From Hansfordia pulvinata (lineage: Eukaryota > Ascomycota > Sordariomycetes > Xylariales), in contig BJKQ01000002.1 of the NCBI GenBank assembly GCA_006538405.1, positions 4,278,001 to 4,342,000 of the forward strand: a stretch of DNA of 64,000 bases. The letters run 5' to 3'. The position numbers and the translations under genes are program-made. Under the pieces are notes generated by a model. It was not told where the DNA came from. It saw nothing but the letters and a program-made list of their open reading frames with translations, and made no database searches. This document shows positions 10,627 through 22,300 of the stretch, in pieces. Position 1 is the first letter of the stretch. Each line of letters begins with the position of its first letter.

Positions 10627-12793
10627 CTACCGCGCGATTTCCGGCGCGGCCCCGCCACCGACCGCGTCGCAGCTCATCACGTCTGCCCCCGCGTCCAGGT
10701 CGCCGCCGCGGTCCTGCCGGACGACGTGAGCCAGCAGGCGCACGCACGCCGCGGGGGTCACTCCCTCGATGCGGCGGGCCTGCCCGATGCTCTCGGGCCT
10801 GGCGGCGTCGAGGGCGAAGCGCTCGGCCACCGAGAGCTCGCGCAGGGCGTGGTAGTCGAGGTCCGTCGGCAGGCGCAGGGCCTCGTCGCGGAGCAGGCGG
10901 GCCCACTGGCGGCGGTCCTGCGAGACGAAGGGCGCGTACATGGCCTCGACGAGGACGCGGCCGCGCAGGCGCGGCGGGCAGGCGTGCACCTCGGGCACGA
11001 GGCGCGCGAGGCGGTCGACGCTCATGCCCGCCAGCCGCAGCACGTCGAGCGCCGTGCGCTTGGTGCTGTCGGTGCCCACGGCGAAGCCCTCGCGCTGCCA
11101 GACCTGCGTGCCCAGCGACATCGCGCCCAGGGCGTCCGCCAGCGCGTCCATCTGCGCCTTGTCGTCGGCGAAGCGCTGCCACCGCGCGTCCCCGACGACC
11201 CCCCACGCCCGCCCGAGCGGCGTCAGCCGCAGGTCCGCGTTGTCCGCCCGCGTCGTGATGCGGTACTCGCTGCGCGACGTGAACATGCGGTACGGCTCCG
11301 ACACGCCCTTGGTCACCAGGTCGTCGATCATGATGCCAATGTACCCGTCCGCCCGCGTCACCGTCACGGGGGCAGGCCCAGGGCCGCCCGCCCCGCGTTG
11401 ATCCCGGCCACGATCCCCTGGCCCGCCGCCTCCTCGTACCCCGTCGTCCCGTTGATCTGGCCCGCCAGGAACAGGCCCGGAATCGCCTTGGTCTCCAGCG
11501 TCGCCTTGAGGCTCCGCGGGTCCACGTAGTCGTACTCGACCCCGTAGCCCGCCTGCGTCATCTGCACCGCCTCCATCCCGGGGATCGTGCGCAGCAGCTG
11601 CTCCTGCGCCTCGGCCGGGATCGTCATCGACAGACCGTTGGGGTAGATGGTGTCGTTGTCGAAGCCCTCCGGCTCCAGCCACACAATGTGGCTGTTTTTC
11701 TGCGGGAACTTGATGATCTTGGACTCAAGCGACGGGCAGTACCGGGGGCCCTTGACCGTCTCGCGGATGTGGATCGTCTTGTCCAGGTTCGCGCGGATGA
11801 CCTCGTGGCTAGCCTCGTTGGTGCGCGTCTCCCAGCAGTTTAGCTGTTCTCGCACCGACACGGCGTCGTTCATGAAGCTGAACGGCGGCGGCGGCTCGTC
11901 GCCAGGCTGCACGGTAAGCACGTCGAAATTGAGGCTCTTCTTGTGGATGCGCGGCGGCGTGCCCGTCTTGAGCCTGCCAAGCTTGAAACCGGCATCCTTG
12001 AGCGACTTGCTCAGGCCATGGGTCGCGGCCTCGCCCATGCGCCCGGCAGGGAACGTCTTGAGCCCAATGTGGATCTCGCCCCCGAGGAACGTGCCCGTGG
12101 TGATGATGACGGCGCGAGTGGGCAGGACCTCGCCGGACTCAAGCCTGACACCGGTGATTCTAGGCGGGGACGACGGGTCGTGCGGATCGGGGCCGGTGAC
12201 GATGTCAGACACGCTGCCGGGGAGGATAGATAGGTTTGGGTATGTCGTGAGCTCCTCGCGCATGTGCTTTTGGTACAGGGAGCGGTCGATTTGGGCGCGC
12301 GGCCCCCAGACGGCAGGGCCCTTGGAGCGGTTGAGGACCTTGAACTGCAGGCCGGCTTTGTCGATGATGCGGCCAGCAACGCCGTCTAGGGCGTCGATCT
12401 CGCGCAATATAGTGCCCTTGCCGATGCCGCCGAAGCTGGGGTTGCACGAGCAGACGCCAACGTTGTCTATCTTGGGGGTGACGAGAGCCGTCCGGGCGCC
12501 GGACCGCGCAGCGGCGGCGCATGCCTCGGTGCCTGCATGGCCTCCGCCGACGACCACCACATCGAAAGGCCTGTTGGCAAAGCGACAGGTTGTCAGACAA
12601 GACCTGGTGCGCACTGATGACTCGAAAGAGGGGGAGTGGGTTGCTGCTATTTTGGGCAGAGAGGCGCTCACCTCGAGCCACTGGCCTCCGTCGCAAAACG
12701 GCGGCATCGCGTGTTGTAGTCGGGAGCCCAGCGAAACCGACGGCCCCGAGCCACGGGCCTGCTGAGGCCGCGCGGAGCCCAGACCTTCTTCAT
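10627..12793 (-). CDS. MTO1: Mitochondrial tRNA uridine-34 modification enzyme (MTO1/MnmG/GidA), with a 1-nt frameshift
   Basis: Exons are 12672..12793 and 10627..12570 on the minus strand, about 688 aa once the frameshift is allowed for. The FAD/NADH enzyme installs the carboxymethylaminomethyl-type group on U34 of mitochondrial tRNAs with the MSS1/GTPBP3 partner. A basic presequence ([10 protein letters not shown]) precedes the dinucleotide motif GGGHAG at residues 49-54. GidA signatures follow: [28 protein letters not shown], then [14 protein letters not shown] and DDLVTKG, ending in the helical domain with [10 protein letters not shown]. The 101-nt intron has a GTGAGC donor and CAACAG acceptor. 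At 11368-11372 a run of five G (CCCCC on the coding strand) puts the two halves in different frames; one more base would join GLPP to [11 protein letters not shown]. No splice acceptor lies in that stretch, so an intron cannot explain it. Confidence 0.92.
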
Positions 12794-13393
12794 CTTGGGC
12801 GGTGAGAAGGATGGATGGATGTGAGCCAATGCGTTGAGTATTCGGATAGTTTGTGGTAGTTCGGACGGTGGATGGAGGGGGTTTCGGTTCGGCTAATGGT
12901 GGTGATTGATGCAGTGCGGCGGCCTTGTTTATTAGTGTGTTGAAGTGAGTATGTGCCGGGGACTTTTTCTGCCGCGCCGTGCGGGTTTGGGCCAGCTCGT
13001 CCATGCGCGCCCCGATGCCAACCCGGCGCGTGTTCCAGGCGCGTCTACTCATTACTAGTGCCCGGCGTTAAGTGCCTACGGGCCACCTGGACCGCAACCC
13101 CCCAAAAACGGTAGGCGGTCTATCCGTGCGCCTCGGCGGTAGTAGCGACCACGCCTCGAGGAGGCCGGCTACCTACGTTCGGTACTCATGCAAGACCACC
13201 TCAGGTATCCGGACTCCGTTCCGGCGCGAAGCATTAAATTCGGTGTAGGTCATGAGTCCGCGCGTCGGTTCCGATCCGAGTTTTGAGGGGACGCAGTCGA
13301 AAACCTCCGGTGGTATCCAGTATCAAAGGACCAGATACTTCGCGGTAGATCGAGAGGGGAAAGATCAGGGTATCGTGATTGTGGCGGAACCGT
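12794..13393. other. MTO1 promoter and VPS45 3' region
   Basis: A 600-bp gap between two minus-strand genes. I see no gene, repeat or RNA in it. Confidence 0.5.
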
Positions 13394-15271
13394 CTATCTT
13401 CTGCCCACCTCCTTCCGCAGACGCCCTGCCACGCTGGTCGGCGGCGGCTCGGGCCAGAGTGACACCGCGTCGTCCACTTCGTCCAGGAACGTTGCTGCGT
13501 TGTGAATCGAAGTCCCGCCCAGCACTACCCTCACTCCTGGCGTCGACGCATTGATGCCCGCCACCGTCTTGGCCTCCTCGTAAGTAGCGCCTCCCACCAT
13601 GAACACTATGATGTCCTGTGGCTTGTCCCTTGTCGTCCCGCCGCCCTCCACGAACGGGTACTGCTGCTCCTTGAGGCGACCCTTGACCAGGTTCTGCAGT
13701 ACCGTTTCCAACAGCGGCGAGTGCTGCGTGTACACGTTCTCGACGCCCTTGAGCCCCTTGATGGCCCGCGCACCACCGAAAATGCCCCCTGAGTCGAATA
13801 TGTCGGCAATCCCTCCCCCCGTTTGTGATTGCTGGAGAGAGTTGTGATACATGATCAACTTGGCTACCAGATCTCCCTTCCTCGCCGCTACGCCCCCTGC
13901 CGCAGACAACATGTCTACGAGCATGGCTAGCGAGTTGGACGGGTGTTTCTCATAGCGCAGCGCGTACAGAGCCACCAGACCAATCTTGTTCTCGTCCGTC
14001 ACGCTGGGCGACATGACCAACTTTTGAACGTTCTGTAGCTGAGGTCAGTCAAACAGAACTTATGCCTAAAGACCTCTCGCAGGGCAAGTGCGGTAAAGTT
14101 AAGGAGAGCAGGGAGAAAAGGGCCGACATACCTTGAGGTCTGCGCCATGGTTATCGTTACACGCCAGACTCTGCTCCGTCTCGCTCACCTCGAGCAAGTT
14201 TTCAGCCCCAACTCGGCGACTGAGCTCCGAGACCAAGGTCACGTGCTTGCTCACATTCCCGGAGAGCTTGCGAAATTCGGGATACTCCTCAATGAAGCGC
14301 TTCATGTCCTCGATGGACTCAATGTCGGCATTGTTCTTCGTCTTGGACTGATACTGCTCGACGTAGTCTTTAATGTTGCCGCCCAGGTCGCCGAAGTTCA
14401 TGTACATGTTTTTCTTGAAGAATGGGTCCTGGTCTTGGGACAGAACAATCTCGCGCAGTTCGGGGCGGATTTCTGGTACATCGCCTAGGTCGACACGGCC
14501 GTTCTGGATCCCGATCAGGTGGTGGACCATGGCCTGATACGTCCATTGATTCAGCAGAGGGGTCGCAGGGTCTTCTCTACGGTCCAGGATGAGCAGCAGA
14601 GGAGGGGTATCGACCTTGCGGAAGTCGAACAGCTGTTCCTCCTGTGTCATATGATAGCGAAGCTCGGTTGCGAGCTTCTTGGCCAGAAGCGAGTTTCTCT
14701 CGTACCGGATCAGGGGCTTTTTCTTGAGAGCAAGGAGCGCGGCCATGAGCCCCTCGGTAGATCGTTGGAGGGAGTCGGGGTTCCAGGCGTCAGGGCTAGA
14801 AGACCATATGCGGTTGAAGGGGAGGGTAAAGTTGAGGGAGAAGAGGTCAGGGTTGATGATGAGGAAGTCGGCAAAGTGCTCCTGGACCGACTTGACAACC
14901 TCGTGGTCGTCCGCTTCGGCCAGCCTCTCCAGCGAGGACTTCTTGACGATATTGCTGAAGTAAAGGTAATACTCGCCGTACTTGGGATCCCTCAGCTCGT
15001 CTATGAGGAGCTGGACCGAGTCGGGCGAGGGTCGGACAAAGCATAGACATCTGAGATGGCGCATCTTTTCGCGGTTCTGGTTATCGAGGCGGTCGGTCAG
15101 GTAGACTTCGTGGGTGAGGAGAGACGACTGGGTGGTGGCAGTCGACACAATGGGGACGGTGTCCCGGTCCAACAGCAGTATCTTCATCTTGGCCGAGGGG
15201 GTCCCGGAAGCGCCGTCCCCTGCGGCCAACATCTTGGCGATGTAGCCCGAGACGGCCTGAACGACATCCAT
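13394..15271 (-). CDS. VPS45: Vacuolar protein sorting protein VPS45 (Sec1/Munc18 family)
   Basis: Exons are 14132..15271 and 13394..14032 (592 aa, the normal size). SM proteins clasp SNAREs. VPS45 acts with syntaxin Tlg2/Pep12 in Golgi-endosome-vacuole traffic. Family sequence runs end to end: KILLLDRDT and STATTQS near the start, VYLTDR, LRCLCFVRP, DRREDPATPLLNQWTYQAMVHHLIG-like core, KHVTLVSELSRRV, and a C-terminal IIVFMVGGATYEEA. The 99-nt intron (GTATGT donor, CTACAG acceptor) is phase 0 and joins DLK to NVQKLVMS. The start at MDVVQAVSGY matches the family. It is divergent from MMM1 with a shared 985-bp promoter region. Confidence 0.95.
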
Positions 15272-16256
15272 GGCGGCGTGATGGCGGAATACCTGGGTGT
15301 TGGGCTTTCCTGCTTCCGGGCCTAGGAGATCGCAGTCCAAGAGGAGGAGGACAGCGCGTTACTGAGCGATTGTGGGGGGGCGGTTCGCGAACACCACGTG
15401 AACGAGGCGGCGCCAAGGTGGACACCCAGCGCGAGCGGGAGAACAGCTGTCAACCTCGCACGAGAGAGAGCCGGCGTTTGGTGGCGCGGCTCGCTTTCGA
15501 GTGGGTGTTGCCGACGCGGAGAGTACGGTCGGTACGTTCGAAGCACAGCTCTGGGTATCGTCCGCAGCCCAGCAAGACGCTTTCGCACAGTTGTAAAGAA
15601 GCAGGAGGCGGAAGGCCGGGGCGGTGTCGGTGATCACAGGTCCGAGGCGGAGGGTTGGAGAGGGATCGGACGGATGTATCTCCAGCTGTCCCGCTCGCGG
15701 TCTGGAGAGCTCCAGCAGCCGGGCCCTCACAGGCGAGAGGCCCCCCCCCGGCGCCGCCACCGAAACAGCCCGTGCGCGACCTGCCTCAGCACGCTGACGA
15801 GGCCCTGGAGCTTGAGCCCCCCCACCACCCGATTGTGTGGATTAGCATTGGTACTGAGGTACCTGGCAGACGTCATTCAAGTACGCCACCTTCACATGCC
15901 TCTCTCTGGGCGGCCTGGAGTACTTCCCTGCCAGCTCCGGCGTACCCTGCTGTGCTGCACGCCTCACCACACAAAGTGCTGCCACTCAGCTTTGACTTGA
16001 CAGGCATTTGATCTCTGCACCTCCCGACTGCGCATCATCGCCCCCCTTGACACGCTTCAGTTTTCCCGCCGTGCGCAGGCCCTGGGCAGCATTGAGCTTT
16101 GTATTTCTCGCCGTCTTACTGTCTTTTCCGTCTGCGTTCTCCCGAGCTTCTCCGATAGCCACATCCACGACCGGAAAGTGCGCCATGCCTGCTTGAACGA
16201 GCAGGCCTCCTGCGAAATAGGCAACCCTTTCCAGAGAGCAGCCAGGGCCTCTCGCC
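15272..16256. promoter_or_regulatory. Divergent promoter region VPS45 / MMM1
   Basis: This 985-bp gap separates the start codons of VPS45 (minus) and MMM1 (plus). It must hold both promoters and 5' UTRs. No specific element can be assigned by eye. Open frames here do not resemble proteins. Confidence 0.5.
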
Positions 16257-17718
16257 ATGGTGGCCGCCGATACGTGCCCGACGGTAGCTGAACCGACGTG
16301 AGTTGCTCTGCCCATCACATGTCCCTCTGCGCTCGCGAGGACTGCCCCCCTCAGCATCGTCGCTCGCTGACTCGTAAACCGTCGACAGCCTTTCCTTCAC
16401 TCAAGGTCTCATCGTCGGCCAGATCTCCGTGGTGCTTCTCATTGCCGCCTTCATCAAGTTCTTCATCTTCGGCGACCCCCCCTCCTCCGACGTCACTGCT
16501 GCTGCCCGCGCCACCGAGCGCCGATCGCGCACCCTCGCGCACAAACAGTCCCTCCTCAGCTTGCGTACCTCCAATCCCAACTCGTCTGCCCGGCCCAGGT
16601 CGCACTCGCTGCAGTCGCAGTCGCAGAACACCCTCAACCGCAAAAAGTCCAGCATCCTGCGCAACCCTCCGGCCCTTACAATCGCCTCCATCCTCAACAA
16701 GACCTACTACAACGTCGACAGCCACCAGCCCGAGTCGCTCGACTGGTTCAATGTTCTCATCGCTCAGACCATTGCCCAGTTCCGTAGCGACGCCCAGCAC
16801 GACGATGCCCTCCTGGACTCGCTCACAAAGGCCCTCAACGGCACCTCACGCCCCGACTTCCTCGACGAGATCAAGGTGACGGAGCTGACATTGGGCGAGG
16901 ACTTCCCCATCTTCAGCAACTGCTGCGTCATCCCCGTCGACGAGGATGGCCAGAGTCTCGACACCCGCCCCTCCTTCCCTGATCGCCACGTCCCTTTTGG
17001 CGCCGCACCTCCCAATACGTCAAGGGCCTCGCGCGAGGGCACCCGGCTGCAGGCCCGCATGGATGTCGATCTGAGCGACATGATCACGCTCGCTCTCGAG
17101 ACCAAGCTGTTGCTCAATTACCCGAAGCGCTTGACCGCCGTGCTGCCCGTCTCCCTGGCCGTCAGCGTTGTCCGCTTCAGCGGAACCCTCAGCGTCTCCT
17201 TCATCCCTTCCAACCCCTCCCAGTCCACTCCGACCATGATGAAGTTCAGCTTCCTGGATGATTACCGGCTTGATTTTTCCATCCGCAGCCTAGTCGGTAG
17301 CCGCTCGCGCCTGCAGGACGTCCCCAAGATAGCGCAGCTGATCGAGGCTCGCCTGCACAAGTGGTTCGACGAGCGCGCCGTCGAGCCCCGCTTCCAGGAG
17401 ATCGCCCTGCCCAGTCTTTGGCCGCGCAAGAAGAACACGCGCGGCGGCGGCGGCGATGAGAACCTCGACGGTGCTCCCGGGGCTGGCAGTATCGGCAAGG
17501 GCAAGGGTCGCGACGTGGCTAGGGAAGTGAGGGGAGAGGAGCCGAGACGCGACGCATCGGCCTCTGGCAATGACATGAGGCGCGATGCTAGTCCGGATAG
17601 TCTGCGATATCGCCGCGACAGGGGCAGCAGGGGCGATGGCACCGGCACTGGCGAGTTCAGCATGCCCGGTGGTCTGCCCGATATGGACTTCCGGCTTCAG
17701 CCAAATCCTATGCGATAA
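16257..17718 (+). CDS. MMM1: Maintenance of mitochondrial morphology protein 1 (MMM1), ERMES subunit
   Basis: Join is 16257..16297, 16389..17718 (456 aa). MMM1 is the ER-membrane anchor of the ER-mitochondria encounter structure and transfers phospholipids through its SMP domain. A short luminal N-terminus leads to [11 protein letters not shown] and one transmembrane helix (about 19-42, ending [10 protein letters not shown]). A Ser/Arg-rich linker follows, and then the SMP domain (about 110-370) with [20 protein letters not shown] and [29 protein letters not shown] sequence. The 91-nt intron (GTGAGT donor, CGACAG acceptor) supplies the 14-residue first exon. The C-terminal 90 residues are charged and Gly-rich, typical of fungal orthologues. 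Confidence 0.94.
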
Positions 17719-18046
17719 CAACAGGCCCTGTAGGCGGAAAGCTTCACCCGACGATAGTAATGTTCTATAGACTGCTTGTCCCAGCCATTATGCATCAAGT
17801 GAAAATGTGGTGAACTGTGCAAGTCTGTTACACCTCCTTTGCGATTACCGTGCCACCGATTTCGAACACCCGTAATGCCCGAGATACTGCTGTACCAGCA
17901 GTGCCTCCTCGATCCATGCTTGATGGACTATCGTGGCTGGTCGTCTATCGTGATGCAACGTCTACATATATGTCTCTCTAGGTTCTCTTTTTCTCTATCG
18001 TCATCCGCAGCCGATATTTCTTGCTGCATACTTCGAGTCTCTCTGC
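17719..18046. other. Convergent 3' spacer MMM1 / RCE1
   Basis: A 328-bp gap with no gene seen. It should hold both 3' UTRs. Confidence 0.5.
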
Positions 18047-19348
18047 TCATATGGCCACATCTGCCAGGGCATTGGCACTCTCTGTCAGCGTACCGAGGTT
18101 CTTCCACCAGCCGACGGCGCCGGCGACCAGCAGCGCGTAGTAGGCCCAGGACCACAGGACAGAGGGCCGGGCGCCACCGGGCCCGGCGTAGTCGGGCTCG
18201 ACGCGGCCCCAGAAGCGCGGGAGGCCCATGGTGTTGCAGAAGGCGTGGACGGCGAAGATGGCCAGCAGGCTGCCCGTGCGCAGGAAGAGGAAGGTGGCGT
18301 AGGCGCCGAACAGCGAAGTATAGGTCAGCTGGAAGAGGGAGCGCAGGAGGCCGAGGGCGGGCGACACAGAGGGGTGCGTAAGGCGGAACTCGTAGAAGTG
18401 GTGGATGTGGGCCAGGCCGAAGATGACGGGGGACAAGAAGACGGTTGTGGCCACGGGCGTGCGCGCCAGCAGCATGAGCGGCACGGCCGCTGACCGGAAC
18501 AGGATCTCTTCCGTGAGCGGCCCCTGGGCATTGTTCCAAGACAAGCGGGCGTTTAGTCACACAGAAGCGGATGGCAAGAGGGGAGAAAAGATAGAACCCC
18601 GGAAGGGCAGAAACTTACAGCGACAATGTTGCGCCAGATGGTCAACTCTGACCACACCTCGCGCAAGGGGAGAAGCCGGACGCAGTCGCGCCAGGCGCCG
18701 TCGACGACGAGGGTCTCGAACAGGGGGCCGGCGAACAACACGGCGGTCAGCAAGAGGGCGCGGGCCGAGTCGAGCAGGCCGACGGGCCACCAGCCCATGG
18801 CCTGCAGGACATCCGCGAAGGACGCGTGGTGCGCGGAGAGGATGGTGAAGGTGGCGAGGGAGCACAGCAGGCAGGTCAGGGAGACGGACCGGATGCGAGC
18901 GCGGATGACGGAGGGGGCATCGCGAGAAAGGGAGGGCGAGGGGCGCGTGGTGGGCGAGAGGTAGAAAGGGGCTACGTAGAGGAGGGTGTAGACGACCTGC
19001 GTGTCTTGGGGTTAGCATCGCACCTCTGTCACGCGCCCGCGTGCTGCTGGTCTCAGTGCCATATGCTTTTGATGCTGCCGGTCCGCCGACGCCCACGTTG
19101 GACGGCGGGGTTCTCCGCCGAGCGGACGCCTGGAAGCGGACGTTGCATGCGCATGATGGTGGATGGGGCGCGCGTGCTATCGCTGCGTCATGGCCGCGGC
19201 CGGCGTGACAAGACGATCCTGGCCTGGTCGGGGGCGGGCTAAGGGCGGAAGTGGCTGCGCCAGGAAGATGAAGTGATATGCAGGCACTTACGAGCAGGCC
19301 GGACGCCGTGAGCGTGGAGATGGGCGGCGGTGGTGTGGCTGGCGACAT
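18047..19348 (-). CDS. RCE1: CAAX prenyl protease 2 (RCE1)
   Basis: Exons are 19292..19348, 18619..18996 and 18047..18523 (303 aa). RCE1 is an ER-membrane intramembrane endopeptidase that removes the last three residues of prenylated CAAX proteins such as Ras and a-factor-type pheromones. The ABI/CPBP core is complete. E150-E151 and R155 form the EExxxR motif (GPLTEEILFRS). FGLAHIHHFYE and HAFCNTMGLP supply the conserved histidines. At least five hydrophobic segments are visible. Both introns are phase 0 with GTAAGT-type donors (GTAAGT, 95 nt; GTAAGT, 295 nt). The junctions give TASGLL-VVYTLLY and WRNIVA-GPLTEE. The start MSPATPPPP is the first ATG of exon 1. Confidence 0.92.
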
Positions 19349-22300
19349 GATGTCGTCGTGCGCGAGCGCGCAGGATACGAGGTGGGATGTGAGATGAGGG
19401 CGCAATGCGCGCTAAGAGAACAAGAGGCAAAAGACGGGGCACGATCGGGGGGATGGCATGGATGGGCCGGGTTGGATCCGGGGCGGGATGTGAGGTCAGG
19501 GACCGGGTTCCGGTTCGGTGCGGGAGGTGAGGCGAGCCCGGCGAGGTTGAGGCACGGATGGTGGTGGTGGTGGTGGCAGTCAGAGGCACAACCTCCGACA
19601 AAACGGGCGACTACCTGTCGTAGATAGGTAGGCACGTAGGTACTCACTCGTACCCACTCGTCGCCCTTGAGCTTAACAAATACCGCCCGTATACGAGCTG
19701 GAGCCCTGACTTATTGAATGAAAGACTCTGGATGCCCCCATAGGTATCCTCGTGGTACGAGTACTTGTGCACCACGGATAGGTGGAGGGGCACGAGGGGC
19801 ACGACGCGACGTGACGCGCCGGGACACTGGAATACGGGCAGAACGTGCCAGGCAATTGATCAATTACAAGGTAGGTAGAAACGGTTGAAAGGAAAGGGGC
19901 CACTTCTCTCACTCGGTTCCCCATTTGCAAACCGCAATCTCGGCCCCCACCGACCAACCGCCCGATCTAAACTGGTCGATCTCAACTGGCTTCTAGATGA
20001 TGGACGATTCGACTGACGGGGAGCCAGGGGCTTGGGGAAGAGGCGCGGCGATCTCCAAGATTTCTTGGGAGAGGAGAAAAAGAAACCTATAGCAGAGCTA
20101 AATTGATACCTGGCCGTACAGACGGGCTCAGGGGCAGGGGTTGGAGAGCACATGCAACACCCACAACCCATCAAGAATGGAAGGCCTAGTTAGTCGGCGG
20201 TTCCATGAACCGAAGAGCCGGCGCAGGGGTTTCGCGCGTCTTCCAAGCCAAGGACGAGTGCATACCTCGAGGCGGCAAGGCATGGACGAGGTGAAGTCAG
20301 GTACGGCGGGCAGTGAGAGGTAGCAGGCACTCCACGGGAAGTTCCAAGCAGACAGGTACGAGTCTGGTAACACGGAAAGCTGTCAGTTGAAATCTGATCG
20401 TGAGCCGCCGCTGATGGATGCGCTAGTATCAGATACCTGCTAGTCTGCCGTCCTCACCCAGCCGAAGTAGGTACCCCGCCACTTCAGACCCTCTCAACCG
20501 CACCCCACGTGGGAGTCGATATCGATGTACCGTCTGATTCATAGGTCTTTGCCATTTTATCGAGGTTATTCCGCAAGACGGTTGAACATGTACTCGTAAG
20601 GCGGCGCTTACGCTATGTTGTTGGAGGTAGGTGCATCCCACCAGAAGCGACGCGATTGCTCTCACAGATCACAACAGAGATGTACGCGTAACATCGAAAA
20701 CCGGTGCTCGGGTGCTGTCATGTCGGTGCCGCAGACCGCCCATGGAACTCGTGAACCTCTTCTCTGTCATTCACGCTTCGAGCCAAGCTCAGCTGACCGA
20801 GTCTCGCTCGCTTCAAGACTTTCCACAAACTGACGCTTTGCTACGACGGGGCATCGTCCCCTACAACCAATGAATACCCGTACCCACAATCTCTCTTCGC
20901 GAATAGTCGCCGACAACGCGTCAACAACGGCGCACTCGAGCATCTCTCACTAGTTGGTTCTTCGCGCGCGCGCTCGCTTGCGACACATCTTGGTCTGGCG
21001 TGCCCGAGCTGCCCATCAACCTCATGATCAGCACCACCTTCCAGTTCCCACGACCGACAAACACCTGGGCCCAGCCTCGACTCTTCTTGCAAATCTCTGC
21101 TTGCCCCGTTGTGCCCACGAACTGTGCGTGGGTGCCATCTACCCGTGCGACCCCAAAGGGGTGCCATTGTTTATGGTGATCCCCCCAGCTTGGACTTCGG
21201 TGTGGTCCCGACTGCCCGGTTTCGCCGGCTTGGCCGGAATTGCTGGCTGCCTGTGCCTACGACTTCGTACGAGTACACCCACGCTATCGACGACGAACAA
21301 GCTCGGCCCCTGCCCGAATACTCTGCACGAGTACAGGCGACCAACTCGACCCAGACCTCGCCATCTCCTGGGTTTCCTTACGTTGCCTCGTCTATCGCAC
21401 TGGACGGCTCAGCTTGCTCATGTTGTCGCTGACCGTCAACGAGAAAAACGTCGCCCAACGCAAAACCAGGCGGGCTGCCCCAACTAAAAGCCATCGTCAC
21501 CTCGCACCAGCTTATGGGATAGCACAAGTCTGACCCCTCATGCCTGCCGTTTCTTCCACTGGCCAGCGCGCCTCCTCGTGGACAAGGCCTGCATGTGCTG
21601 AGACCTGCGTACATGCACGTCCCGAACCCCGGATCTGCTCAAGCCCCTGGCGGCTGCGTGAATCACCAAAGTTGAATGGCCCGAGACATAAACAGCCAGA
21701 GCATCAACAAGAAGGACTAAAAGACAAGAAAACAAGCGCACAGGCACAGACACAAAGGGCATCCCATACCAGGCTGCATGTGTGCCCGCAGCTGAGACAG
21801 TGTCTGATACACGCAGACCTCCAAACCTCTTCACTGGCGCCCGCCAGCTTGCCGAACTGGCGCGACAAGATGGGATCTGACCGCCAGTCTACTCCGTGAC
21901 GCTAGGCCCACTGGCGCACCCTCATCTCGGCCGGGTTAGAGTGTCTTGCCAGATGCTAGCGCTCAGGGGACAGCAGAAGCGCCCAAGCTCAGGTACCACC
22001 ACCTTGGCCTAGCCCAAGGGGCCACCGGGGCCTGAAGAACGTCATCCCATCATCGTGTCCAAGAGGCGGGCGTGGCGGGGTGGATGGTACGAGTACAACC
22101 GTCTTCCAGTCCACAGACGAGTACTCTTACGATTAGAAGGCTGATCCACCCTGATCGACAGTGTGTGTATTCCCGCGGCGCGTCTTGTCGACTTTATTCA
22201 CCACCCGGTCGAAATGTGCTCGACTTCCGCGCGCCTCGCAACACGTTCGATTCGCCCGCACTCGACAGCATCCGTGAAATGCCTTCGGCGTCGGGGCAAC

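Noticed and set aside
11364..11400. Intron to explain the MTO1 frame change
   Set aside because: No AG acceptor lies between the conserved blocks, and the linker is only a few residues long.
10540..11529. Long plus-strand frame of 329 codons
   Set aside because: Antisense shadow of the GC-rich MTO1 coding strand; no family signature, while the minus strand is clearly MnmG.
11647..12765. Plus-strand frame of 372 codons
   Set aside because: Also antisense to MTO1 and crosses its intron; no recognisable motif.
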